A stretch of DNA of 40,085 nt from Martelella mediterranea (GCF_004342225.1 NZ_SMAR01000034.1:1-40085); one strand, 5' to 3'. Shown: positions 17,794 through 25,110, counted from the stretch's first letter. Translations and numbers: made by a program. The notes: a model not told the origin generated them from the sequence alone.

Positions 17794-18384
17794 CTAGACG
17801 ATAAGATCAATCAGGCGCTCCTCTCCTGTCCAGTGAAACGCGGTCCAGCCTCTGGCAAACGCTGCATCAATATTGGCTTTTGAATCGTCGACAAACACAA
17901 TCTCGTTTGCGCTGAAGCCCGTTTTCGTCTCCGCATGCGCGAAAAAATCATCCGATGGCTTTTTAACACCGAGTGCAGCAGAATAGACGATGCCGTCAAC
18001 ATGTGCGGCAAGCCCCATCGCATCCATCAGATAGCAAGCACGCTGATGCTCCTGATTGGTGGCCAGATAGATGCTGAGACCTCTGTTTTTTAAGCAGCAG
18101 AGATCATCCAGAACGGCTGCATCCACCGCTGAATCGCGCTCAAACCAGTAGGCCATAAAGTCTTTCGCCGTCACCGTAGCTGATAAACCGGGCAAGCAAG
18201 CTTGCAGCGCACTCTCCAGCTTTTTGCGCCCGAGAATAACCTCACGCCAGTGCACGTTAAAAAATTCCGCTGTCAGCCGGTCCGGATCGATGCCGAGATC
18301 CTGCTTCATATCGTCAGCCCAGGACCGGCTGTTTTGCGGATGCACAAGGACGCCATCCACGTCCAGCATCAGGCACTTTTTCAA
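17794..18384 (-). CDS. HAD-superfamily hydrolase
   Basis: 196-aa haloacid-dehalogenase-like phosphatase. Motif I is D-V-D-G at residues 8-11, motif II the ATNQEHQ tract near 105, and motif IV VFVDDSKANIDAA near 170 with its acidic pair. The lysine of motif III is probably in GVKKPSDDFF. The helical cap follows motif I, the subfamily IA layout. The start is TTG at 18384, with GGGAGAG at good spacing; the next ATG would remove the first beta strand. Substrate unknown. It converges on recR. Confidence 0.83.
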   Translation of the reverse strand: MKKCLMLDVDGVLVHPQNSRSWADDMKQDLGIDPDRLTAEFFNVHWREVILGRKKLESALQACLPGLSATVTAKDFMAYWFERDSAVDAAVLDDLCCLKNRGLSIYLATNQEHQRACYLMDAMGLAAHVDGIVYSAALGVKKPSDDFFAHAETKTGFSANEIVFVDDSKANIDAAFARGWTAFHWTGEERLIDLIV

Positions 18385-18491
18385 TTAAACTCTCCCGCCG
18401 CAGCGTGTGAATCGGCTTTTCCGTGCCAACGATAAGGGCTGCGCGTCCGATCTGGCCACCCCGATCATTCACCACCCGCCATCAAAGTCTG

Positions 18492-18525
18492 TTGACTTTC
18501 ACAACATATCCATTATTCTGGATAT
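18492..18525 (+). promoter_or_regulatory. arsR promoter and overlapping ArsR operator
   Basis: TTGACT (18492-18497), a 16-base spacer and TATTCT (18514-18519) predict transcription start at about 18526, which is the A of the arsR ATG. An inverted repeat ATATCC-N8-GGATAT (18506-18525) covers the -10, the expected place for an autorepressing ArsR operator. No Shine-Dalgarno is present, so the mRNA is probably leaderless. Confidence 0.65.
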
Positions 18526-18918
18526 ATGGATGAATTACAGACAATCGCGGCATTGGCCGCACTGGCACAAACCACACGACTTCAAACCTTTCGGCTTCTG
18601 GTCGAGAGCGAACCGGAAGGCATTGCAGCCGGCGAGCTGGCAAAGCGCCTTTCTGTTCCGCAAAACACAATGTCCGCCCACCTTTCAACACTAACCAGTG
18701 CGGGCATCGTCAAAAAAGAACGTCAGGGCCGCTCGATTATTTACCGGGCCGACCTGACAGGCTTTCGCGCCACCATGCTTTATCTGCTGCAGGATTGCTG
18801 CGGCGGCAACCCTGATCTTTGTGAGCCATTGATCGAAAAGCTGACACCATGCTGCCAAGCCCCGGCAAGCGCGGACAACCCCATCGGGAGACACCGCAAT
18901 GACCGACAAGCCCCTTAA
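18526..18918 (+). CDS. arsR: ArsR/SmtB-family arsenic-responsive repressor
   Basis: 130-aa winged helix-turn-helix repressor, expected to leave its operator when it binds arsenite. The recognition region is AGELAKRLSVPQNTMSAHLSTLTSAGIVKKERQGR split over residues 30-66. The usual helix-3 CVC metal site is absent. Cysteines instead lie toward the C-terminus (a C-C pair in LLQDCCGGNPDLC near residues 88-96, and another in LTPCCQ), as in the atypical ArsR proteins paired with Acr3. The start is fixed by the family N-terminus and lacks a ribosome-binding site. It overlaps arsC by 20 bases, implying co-expression. Confidence 0.92.
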   Translation: MDELQTIAALAALAQTTRLQTFRLLVESEPEGIAAGELAKRLSVPQNTMSAHLSTLTSAGIVKKERQGRSIIYRADLTGFRATMLYLLQDCCGGNPDLCEPLIEKLTPCCQAPASADNPIGRHRNDRQAP

Positions 18919-19426
18919 CATCCTGTTTCTGTGCACGGGCAATTCCGCCCGCTCGATTCTGGCAGAATCCATCCTTGACGGCGAAGGAAACGGCCGGTTC
19001 CGCGCCTTTTCTGCCGGCAGCCACCCTAAGGGCGCCCCGCACCCGCTGGCGCTGGAAACCCTGAAGGCCATGGGCTACCGCTCGGAGGGTTTTCGTTCAA
19101 AGAGCTGGGACGAGTTTACCGCGCCCGGCGCACCGGAGGTCGATTTCATCATCACCGTCTGCGACAGCGCCGCGGGCGAGGCCTGCCCGATCATGCGCGG
19201 CCCCGGCAAACGCGCCCACTGGGGCGTTGAGGATCCGAGTCATGTGGAAGGGACCGAGGAAGAAAGGCGGCGCGCCTTCACCCAGACCGCAACCTATCTG
19301 AAAAGCCGGATTATGGCCTTCATCAATCTCCACAGCACCGACAGCAAGCCCGAAGACTTCGACGCGCAGATCAAGGAAATCGGCGTCATGGAAGGCGCGA
19401 CCGAGAAAGCCCGAAAGGCAGACTGA
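18899..19426 (+). CDS. arsC: Arsenate reductase, low-molecular-weight phosphatase type
   Basis: Reduces arsenate to arsenite in the cytoplasm so it can be exported. 175 aa. The P-loop C12-TGNSARS is the phosphatase-type catalytic motif, and C88 and C96 (VCDSAAGEAC) provide the redox relay, as in thioredoxin-coupled enzymes. The conserved HWGVEDPS tract carries the general acid region. A C-terminal extension of about 30 residues, rich in charged residues, follows the catalytic domain. GGGAG precedes the ATG. It overlaps arsR and is followed after one base by the arsenite exporter. Confidence 0.93.
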   Translation: MTDKPLNILFLCTGNSARSILAESILDGEGNGRFRAFSAGSHPKGAPHPLALETLKAMGYRSEGFRSKSWDEFTAPGAPEVDFIITVCDSAAGEACPIMRGPGKRAHWGVEDPSHVEGTEEERRRAFTQTATYLKSRIMAFINLHSTDSKPEDFDAQIKEIGVMEGATEKARKAD

Positions 19427-19427
19427 C

Positions 19428-20492
19428 ATGTCCACATTTGAACGTTATCTGACTGTCTGGGTCGCACTTTGCATTGTCGCTGGCGTGGCCCTCGGACACT
19501 TGTTTCCGACACTGTTTCACACTGTAGGCGATATCGAGATGGCCCGCGTCAACCTTCCGGTTGCCGTTCTCATATGGCTGATGATTATCCCGATGCTACT
19601 GCGCATCGATTTTTCAGCACTGGCGCAGGTTGGCCTCCACTGGCGCGGAATCTCTGTGACGCTGTTCGTCAACTGGGCTGTAAAGCCGTTTTCCATGGCG
19701 CTGCTCGGCTGGCTTTTCATTGGCTGGCTGTTCCGCCCGATGCTGCCGGCCGATCAGATCGATTCCTATATTGCCGGCTTGATCATACTCGCCGCCGCGC
19801 CGTGCACCGCCATGGTTTTCGTCTGGTCGAACCTGACAAAAGGTGAACCGCATTTCACTTTATCACAGGTCGCGCTGAATGACGCGATCATGATCGTCGC
19901 TTTCGCACCGATCGTGGCACTGCTGCTTGGCCTCTCTGCCATCACCGTGCCCTGGTCGACACTGGTTCTGTCCGTCGCGCTCTATATCGTCATTCCGGTG
20001 ATTATTTCTCAGGTCATTCGCAAAAGCCTGATCAAGGATGGCTCAACCGTGAGGTTGGAAAGGCTGCTGGCAAAACTGCAACCCGCCTCTCTCGTCGCGC
20101 TTCTGGCCACACTCGTTCTTCTGTTCGGCTTTCAGGGCGAACAGATCATCGCCCAGCCCATGATTATTGCATTGTTGGCGGTTCCGATCCTGATTCAGGT
20201 CTATTTCAATTCCGGCCTTGCTTACCTTCTGAACCGCGCTTCGGGGGAGGAACATTGTGTCGCCGGACCTTCGGCCCTGATCGGTGCATCAAACTTCTTC
20301 GAACTGGCCGTGGCGGCTGCCATCAGCCTGTTCGGCTTCAATTCCGGCGCTGCGCTGGCAACCGTTGTCGGGGTGCTGATTGAGGTGCCAGTGATGCTCT
20401 CAGTGGTCTGGATCGTGAACCGCAGCAAGGGCTGGTATGAAGACGGCGCGGCCGTCTCGCGCAATAGCTCGAAAAGGCAAAACGCCAGCTAA
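19428..20492 (+). CDS. arsB: Arsenite efflux permease, Acr3 family
   Basis: Exports arsenite across the inner membrane. 354 aa with ten predicted helices. It belongs to the Acr3 (BART superfamily) group and not to the ArsB proper group: it has the diagnostic WLMIIPMLLRIDF tract near residue 50 and the essential cysteine C126 in APCTAMVFVWS, with NDAIMI downstream. The name acr3 would also be correct. It begins 1 base after arsC ends, completing the three-gene unit arsR-arsC-acr3. A hairpin with its T-run on the other strand lies downstream. Confidence 0.93.
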   Translation: MSTFERYLTVWVALCIVAGVALGHLFPTLFHTVGDIEMARVNLPVAVLIWLMIIPMLLRIDFSALAQVGLHWRGISVTLFVNWAVKPFSMALLGWLFIGWLFRPMLPADQIDSYIAGLIILAAAPCTAMVFVWSNLTKGEPHFTLSQVALNDAIMIVAFAPIVALLLGLSAITVPWSTLVLSVALYIVIPVIISQVIRKSLIKDGSTVRLERLLAKLQPASLVALLATLVLLFGFQGEQIIAQPMIIALLAVPILIQVYFNSGLAYLLNRASGEEHCVAGPSALIGASNFFELAVAAAISLFGFNSGAALATVVGVLIEVPVMLSVVWIVNRSKGWYEDGAAVSRNSSKRQNAS

Positions 20493-20496
20493 GCTT

Positions 20497-20531
20497 AAAA
20501 AAGCGTCGGGACGCACCGCCGCGCCCCGACG
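20497..20531 (-). terminator. Terminator of the dsbB unit
   Basis: The stem CGTCGGG (20504-20510) / CCCGACG (20525-20531), read on the minus strand, is followed by six Ts (20502-20497). It ends the dsbB transcript and may also help stop acr3 transcription from the other side. Confidence 0.65.
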
Positions 20532-20578
20532 TTCTGCTCAACGACGCACGATGCGTAGATTCAAACGGATACTCTAAA

Positions 20579-20638
20579 GGAATTTCCGAATTTGAAATTC
20601 GCACTCAAGGTGGCTGCAATAATGCAGGCGAATTTCAA
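20579..20638. repeat. Nested palindromes between acr3 and dsbB
   Basis: Three copies of a GAATTTC/GAAATTC core lie at 20579-20587, 20587-20601 (perfect palindrome CGAATTTGAAATTCG) and 20628-20638. Copies two and three pair as an 11-bp perfect stem (TTGAAATTCGC / GCGAATTTCAA) around an inner hairpin CTGCA-ATAA-TGCAG. Function unknown; both neighbours end here. Confidence 0.5.
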
Positions 20639-20648
20639 GTTTACCACA

Positions 20649-21206
20649 CTAGCGACCAGTCAGCGCATTCAGCGCCTCATAGCTGACAGGGTTATCCGGG
20701 CAGAGCCCCAGACCACACTCTGCGAGGGTTGAAACGCCGTTTCCAACAGTCATTACCGCAAAGAAAACAACGGCGGCACCCCCAAGGGCAGTCACTTTTT
20801 TGGCCTGAGAGACATCGCGTGTGAAACCACCGAGAAGCAGCATCACACCGGCACCAACGATGACCAAAACAAAGAGAACAAAGGCCCACGTGTAAAAGTG
20901 CATTCCGAGAAATGGCGCACCATAGCCACCGGTTCCCGGAACGATATGCAGAGCCACTTGTCGTAAAGCCGCTGTTCCACCGATAACAGCGCCGAGGATC
21001 ATCAGTCCATAATGGCTTGGCCGGACTCCCAACAGCAAATTCAACGCCAGAGCCGTTCCGACAAGAACGAAACCGCCGCGCTGCAAAAGACAAAGCGGAC
21101 AGGGCAATTCGCCGTCGGAAAACTGGGCATAAAAGGCAAAGGCAAGCACAGCCGAAATGCCCAGAAGTGCGACTGCATTCAGCTGATAAACAAGACGCTC
21201 TGACAT
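20649..21206 (-). CDS. dsbB: Disulfide bond formation protein B (DsbB-like)
   Basis: Inner-membrane quinone-linked thiol oxidase expected to re-oxidise DsbA-type proteins. 185 aa from the start at 21206, which has AAAGGAG upstream. The first periplasmic loop holds the C36-P-L-C39 redox pair followed by the Q-R signature. The usual second cysteine pair in the loop around residue 100 is missing (that loop, GTGGYGAPFLGMHFY, has no Cys). Instead C164 and C169 lie after a fifth helix near the C-terminus, probably on the periplasmic side. It follows the small DUF5993-like gene by 13 bases. Confidence 0.88.
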   Translation of the reverse strand: MSERLVYQLNAVALLGISAVLAFAFYAQFSDGELPCPLCLLQRGGFVLVGTALALNLLLGVRPSHYGLMILGAVIGGTAALRQVALHIVPGTGGYGAPFLGMHFYTWAFVLFVLVIVGAGVMLLLGGFTRDVSQAKKVTALGGAAVVFFAVMTVGNGVSTLAECGLGLCPDNPVSYEALNALTGR

Positions 21207-21219
21207 GGACGCGGCTCCT

Positions 21220-21375
21220 TTAAAGATCAAGATTGAGTGCGTCGGTCGCATGGAAGCGGTACAGAACAAGGACAGTAAGTACAGCCAGAAGCGTTACCCA
21301 GACGGCGGCGCGCCCTCTGCCACGCCACGCAAGATACACTGCCGCCGCGCTTATGAAAAACGGCAAAGTCATCAT
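21220..21375 (-). CDS. DUF5993-like small membrane protein
   Basis: 51-aa protein with two hydrophobic helices (residues 2-17 and about 24-41) around a basic RGRGR turn and the ending FHATDALNLDL. The pattern of two short helices plus an HATDPLNL-like C-terminus, next to dsbB, matches the DUF5993 family as I know it. GAGGAGGGG lies 7 bases upstream of the ATG at 21375; the frame is open to 21420 without support. It is co-transcribed with dsbB and may be an accessory part of that system, inferred from position. Confidence 0.72.
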   Translation of the reverse strand: MMTLPFFISAAAVYLAWRGRGRAAVWVTLLAVLTVLVLYRFHATDALNLDL

Positions 21376-21493
21376 GGGAATTCCCCTCTCCTCATCACCC
21401 CTTAAGAAAAGGGATGACAAGCTTTATCGTTTTCAGCAAGCCGCAAAACGAAACAAACGTTCTTTTCGCGCGGATAAATCCAGCAGCATCTGG

Positions 21494-22915
21494 TTATTTT
21501 GCATCCGGCCAGGCTGAAGGATCGGTATCAAGATCCGGAAAGTTCTTCGGTTCGAAAACCGGTTTGTGATTACCTTCCGCCAGCTGAGCACGAAAATCAT
21601 TGATCAGACGGAGCGCAATCGGGAACATCATCATCATAGCCAGCAGGTTGACCACCGCCAGAACGCCCATCAGCGGATCGGAGAAATTGAACACCGCTGT
21701 AGCACCCGGAGCAACCGCACCAATGAAAACAATCGCGATAATGATGAGTCGCAGCACCTGCACAGCGACCGGGTTTTTGGTCATGAAGGCAAGTGCATTT
21801 TCTCCAAGATAGTAGTTGTAGATGATTGAGGAAAACGAGAACAGCAGGATTGCGCCGGTCAGATAATACTGCGCCCAGTTGCCCACATGACTGACCATGC
21901 TTTGCTGCGTCAGGATGACACCGTCAACGCCTTCCTGTCCTGGCTGGTAGACATCACCCAACAGAATGACAAAGGCCGTGCAAGTGCAGATCACCATCGT
22001 ATCGACAAATACCGAAAAGCTTTGCGTGATGCCCTGACTGACCGGGTGGCGCACATAAGCCGTCGCCGCCACGTTCGGCGCCGAGCCAAGACCGGCCTCA
22101 TTGGAAAACAGGCCGCGCCGCAAACCGTTGGCCAGTGCCGCGCCGACGCCACCGGCAACCGCTTCGCGCAGACCAAAGGCATTGGCGAGAATATCCCAGA
22201 TCACACCGGGAAGCGCTGTGATGTTCAAGATGATGATCAACAGCGCCATGGCGATATAGCCAAACGCCATAACCGGAATGATGACATCGGATGCCTTGGC
22301 GATACGATGAATACCGCCATAAACAATCAAACCCGTGGCAGCGGCCAGCAGAATACCGGTCGCATAGCGGGGAATACCCATACTGTCTGCCGCGGCACCA
22401 GCCACCGTGTTCCCCTGAAATGCATTAAACCCGATTGCAAATGATGCGATCAGGCAGATGGCATAAATAATGGAGAGCCAACGGTAGTTTTCACCAAGAC
22501 CATGAATAATTGCCTGCGCCGGGCCACCGCGATAATCGCCTTCCGCAGTCGTTCGTTTAAAGACCTGAGCAAGCGTTGCCTCGACCAGCCCGGAGCACAT
22601 ACCGATCAGCGCAATTGCCCACATCCAGAAGACAGCACCGGGGCCACCTGCCGTAATCGCGACGGCCACACCGGCAATATTGCCGCCGCCAACGCGGCCG
22701 CCAATCGATACGAACAAGGCCTCTCGGGCGCTGATTTTCGAAGGATCTCCGTCTTCGTCTCCAAGCAGGACGCCGAACATGCGCCTGAAAAAACGGAACT
22801 GAACAAAACCGCTTGCCGTTGTGAAAAAGACACCAAGGACGACCAGAAACGGCACCAGTGCCCAACCCCAGGTCAGATCATTGATGACACCGAACAAAGA
22901 ATCAAAAAACTGCAC
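21494..22915 (-). CDS. Sodium:alanine (AGCS-family) symporter
   Basis: Inner-membrane sodium-coupled importer of alanine or glycine, 473 aa from a GTG at 22915 with GAGGGG six bases upstream. An in-frame start at 22951 is possible but unsupported. About eleven helices. Family tracts include ALFVSIGGRVGGGNIAGVA near residue 73, GGPGAVFWMWAIALIGM, a conserved IGFNAFQGNTVA region, and GLFSNEAGLGSAPNVAATA in the middle, all typical of AGCS. The C-terminus ends in a short hydrophilic tail. Apparently a single-gene unit. Confidence 0.92.
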   Translation of the reverse strand: MQFFDSLFGVINDLTWGWALVPFLVVLGVFFTTASGFVQFRFFRRMFGVLLGDEDGDPSKISAREALFVSIGGRVGGGNIAGVAVAITAGGPGAVFWMWAIALIGMCSGLVEATLAQVFKRTTAEGDYRGGPAQAIIHGLGENYRWLSIIYAICLIASFAIGFNAFQGNTVAGAAADSMGIPRYATGILLAAATGLIVYGGIHRIAKASDVIIPVMAFGYIAMALLIIILNITALPGVIWDILANAFGLREAVAGGVGAALANGLRRGLFSNEAGLGSAPNVAATAYVRHPVSQGITQSFSVFVDTMVICTCTAFVILLGDVYQPGQEGVDGVILTQQSMVSHVGNWAQYYLTGAILLFSFSSIIYNYYLGENALAFMTKNPVAVQVLRLIIIAIVFIGAVAPGATAVFNFSDPLMGVLAVVNLLAMMMMFPIALRLINDFRAQLAEGNHKPVFEPKNFPDLDTDPSAWPDAK

Positions 22916-23090
22916 GAAAAGCCCCTCTTCGCTGCATTGAGCCAGCAACACAGCTTAACCGAACACCTGTCTTGAAACCCTTTAGCCACCCCAACTGACT
23001 GACCGCCGGGCTTTTATCAACAATCACTGAATTAGAAACGGTATCGGGCCAACACTCAGGCAGCAAGACTATACTTGCCAAATGATACAA

Positions 23091-23127
23091 ATATAAAAGG
23101 CTCCGGCGGGAGCATTCCGCCGAAGCC
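23091..23127 (-). terminator. Terminator of the LLM oxidoreductase gene
   Basis: Stem GGCT-CGGCGG / CCGCCG-AGCC with one mismatch (23099-23127). On the minus strand it is followed by TTTTATAT. It lies 44 bases beyond the stop codon of the upstream gene. Confidence 0.75.
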
Positions 23128-23170
23128 TTGGCATTTCAGGCTGGTGATCACTGATCCGCCGCCAGCTCGC

Positions 23171-24193
23171 TTAACGCCAGCCCATGGCCGGAGCAACATG
23201 CTTCAGGATGGCTTCAATGACATGCGCATTGTATGCCACACCAAGCTGATTGGGCACAGTCAGAAGCAATGTATCGGCCTCAGCGATCGCTTCATCACCT
23301 TTCAGCTGCTCAACGAGACGATCCGGTTCATCGGCATAGGAACGGCCAAAGACAGCGCGGGTCTTTTCGTCGATATAGCCGATGGAATCCTGTTCCTTGC
23401 CACCACGGCCGAAATAGGCACGGTCCATATCGTTAATCAGCGCAAAGACGGAGCGGGAAACCGAAACACGAGGGGTCCAGTCATGACCGGCCGCTTTCCA
23501 GGCGGCACGATAGGCACGGATCTGATCAGCCTGCTGCTTGTGCAGCGGCTCGCCGGTTTCATCAAATTTAAGGGTGGAACTTTGCAGGTTCATTCCCAGT
23601 CTGGCCGCCCATTCAGCTGTGGCATTCGTTGCAGAGCCCCACCAGATGCGCTTGCTCAGCCCCTCAGAATGAGGTTCCAGCCGCAAGAGGCCGGGCGGAT
23701 TGGGAAACATCGGGCGCGGATTTGGCTCGGCAAAGCCCTTGCCTTTGAGCATATCGAGAAAGACTTCGGTATGACGACGTGCCATCGCAGCCTCGTCTTC
23801 CCCCTGACCGGGCTGATAACCGAAATAACGCCAGCCTTCGACGACCTGCTCAGGCGAGCCGCGCGAAATGCCCAGTTGCAGCCGGCCATTGGAGATCAGA
23901 TCCGCCGCGCCGGCATCTTCCACCATGTAAAGCGGATTTTCATAGCGCATATCGATAACCCCCGTACCGATCTCGATACGGCTGGTTTTGGCACCAACAG
24001 CGGAAAGCAGGGGAAACGGAGAGGCCAGCTGGCGGGCGAAATGATGAACGCGGAAATAGGCACCATCAGCACCCAGTTCTTCTGCGGCCACGGCCAGGTC
24101 GATGGACTGTAAAAGCGCATCGGCCGCCGAACGCGTCGCCGATTGGGGCGAGGGCGTCCAGTGGCCGAAGGACAAAAAGCCAATATTTTTCAT
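23171..24193 (-). CDS. LLM-class flavin-dependent oxidoreductase
   Basis: Luciferase-like monooxygenase fold enzyme, about 340 aa, using reduced flavin to oxidise a small molecule. The N-terminus NIGFLSFGHW, followed by AEELGADGAYFRVHHFARQLASP, and the GTGVIDMRYENPLYMVEDAGAADLISNGRLQLGISRG region form the first strands of the TIM barrel and the flavin-contact segment. The start may be either the ATG at 24202 or the one at 24193 used here. The substrate cannot be inferred. It is monocistronic, with its own terminator. Confidence 0.88.
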   Translation of the reverse strand: MKNIGFLSFGHWTPSPQSATRSAADALLQSIDLAVAAEELGADGAYFRVHHFARQLASPFPLLSAVGAKTSRIEIGTGVIDMRYENPLYMVEDAGAADLISNGRLQLGISRGSPEQVVEGWRYFGYQPGQGEDEAAMARRHTEVFLDMLKGKGFAEPNPRPMFPNPPGLLRLEPHSEGLSKRIWWGSATNATAEWAARLGMNLQSSTLKFDETGEPLHKQQADQIRAYRAAWKAAGHDWTPRVSVSRSVFALINDMDRAYFGRGGKEQDSIGYIDEKTRAVFGRSYADEPDRLVEQLKGDEAIAEADTLLLTVPNQLGVAYNAHVIEAILKHVAPAMGWR

Positions 24194-24347
24194 GGGACGC
24201 ATATCCAGATTGTTTCATTTATCTGGTGTGTTCATCGCATAATCAGGCCTTAACCGGCAATTCTGCGTTCGCTGAACACTGCGTCACCCCGCACGCGGAA
24301 CTTTACAGCATCGTGCTTTGTACATCCGAATGGATGCACGGCGCTCT

Positions 24348-24581
24348 CTAACGACGGGTTTTGCGGCGTGCGGACGGTAAAAGACCTTCGCGCTGAAGCT
24401 GCTTCTTGCGCTGTTTACGCAGACGACGGACGGCTTCGCCTGCTTCGCGGTTGCGGCGTTCAGACGGTTTCTCATAGGCGCGACGCGCGCGCATCTCACG
24501 GAACATGCCCTCGCGCTGCATCTTTTTCTTCAAAGCGCGCAGTGCCTGGTCGACATTGTTATCTCTGACAACAACCTGCAT
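24348..24581 (-). CDS. rpsU: 30S ribosomal protein S21
   Basis: 77-aa, highly basic small-subunit protein that sits near the 3' end of 16S rRNA and aids initiation. The opening [20 protein letters not shown] is the standard S21 signature, and the second half is the usual R/K-rich helix. AAGGAGG precedes the ATG. Upstream on the same strand lie a compact hairpin and a strong terminator belonging to a candidate structured RNA. No convincing promoter is visible between that terminator and the gene, which raises the question of read-through control. Confidence 0.96.
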   Translation of the reverse strand: MQVVVRDNNVDQALRALKKKMQREGMFREMRARRAYEKPSERRNREAGEAVRRLRKQRKKQLQREGLLPSARRKTRR

Positions 24582-24615
24582 GAAACCTCCTTGATTGTTT
24601 TTACTGTGCCACCAA

Positions 24616-24645
24616 CATCAGGCGACCCGAAAAGGGTCGCTGATG
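24616..24645 (-). promoter_or_regulatory. Stable hairpin in the rpsU leader
   Basis: CATCAG-CGACCC, a TTTTC loop, then GGGTCG-C-CTGATG on the minus strand forms a 12-bp stem with one bulged base. It lies between the upstream terminator and the rpsU ribosome-binding site. No T-run follows, so it is not a terminator. It may stabilise the mRNA or bind protein. Confidence 0.5.
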
Positions 24646-24652
24646 GGGCAGC

Positions 24653-24677
24653 AAAAAAGGCCGGGGCATCCCCGGCC
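24653..24677 (-). terminator. Strong intrinsic terminator upstream of rpsU
   Basis: Stem GGCCGGGG (24659-24666) / CCCCGGCC (24670-24677) with a three-base loop, followed on the minus strand by six Ts (24658-24653). It ends the candidate structured RNA and not a protein gene. Confidence 0.8.
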
Positions 24678-24822
24678 TCATCCTGTGCCGCTGCCAGTAC
24701 ATCCGTGGTCAGCGACAGCGAATCCCTTTGACATATGGGCCTGACGCGGAATTTCCGTCTTGTTCGCCAAACTGCCAGTACATCCGTGGTCAGCCGGAAA
24801 CGAACTTTAATCAGGCCATATG
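24653..24822 (-). ncRNA. Candidate structured RNA (sRNA or rpsU leader) with duplicated hairpin
   Basis: This occupies most of the rpsU-proximal part of a 557-base gene-free stretch (24582-25138). Read on the minus strand: a long-range 12-bp stem, CATATGGCCTGA (24822-24811) with TCAGGCCCATATG (24744-24732), encloses a first hairpin motif at 24794-24772. An identical 23-nt copy follows at 24713-24691. A GC-rich 8-bp terminator hairpin with six Ts ends it (24677-24653). Each copy folds as CTG-(A)-CCA / TGG-CAG with the loop CGGATGTAC. I do not recognise the family. The 5' end is unknown; 24822 is the outer stem. The rest of the stretch (24831-25087) shows no gene. Confidence 0.55.
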
Positions 24823-25087
24823 CTTATCCGCATACGGCATCCGCCAAACGTCAGTCGAAAGACGATTTTCGCTGCAAATCGAGGCTGAAATGATTGCAGA
24901 AGCAATCGCGTTATCAGAAACGGCCTGAGAGCGAAAACGGTGCAATAGAATATGGATCGGATGAGCCAATCCAAAACCGCATCAAACGGCCAAGGCACCT
25001 TTATAGTGGCGGACTACCCGAGGATTTATAAACGAAGGGCAATTCGCAATGACTGTGATATAGGCTTTCACTTATCGAAATACAAGC

Positions 25088-25110
25088 CCCCGCCCCATAA
25101 CGAGGCGGGG
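25088..25110 (-). terminator. Terminator of acetoacetyl-CoA synthetase
   Basis: A 7-bp GC stem CCCCGCC (25088-25094) / GGCGGGG (25104-25110) lies 28 bases beyond the stop codon. The T-run on the minus strand is weak (CTTGTATTT). Confidence 0.6.

Noticed and set aside
23075-24112. 345-codon plus-strand frame opposite the LLM oxidoreductase
   Set aside because: It is the shadow of a well-conserved minus-strand gene; its translation shows no family features.
24316-24335. Hairpin after rpsU as its terminator
   Set aside because: The stem is short and no T-run follows on the minus strand.
24653-24822. Candidate RNA as 6S RNA or RNase P RNA
   Set aside because: It lacks the long rod with central bubble of 6S RNA and any conserved RNase P core motif.
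24728-24928. Short plus-strand frame upstream of rpsU
   Set aside because: No ribosome-binding site or coding bias, and it overlaps the structured RNA on the other strand.
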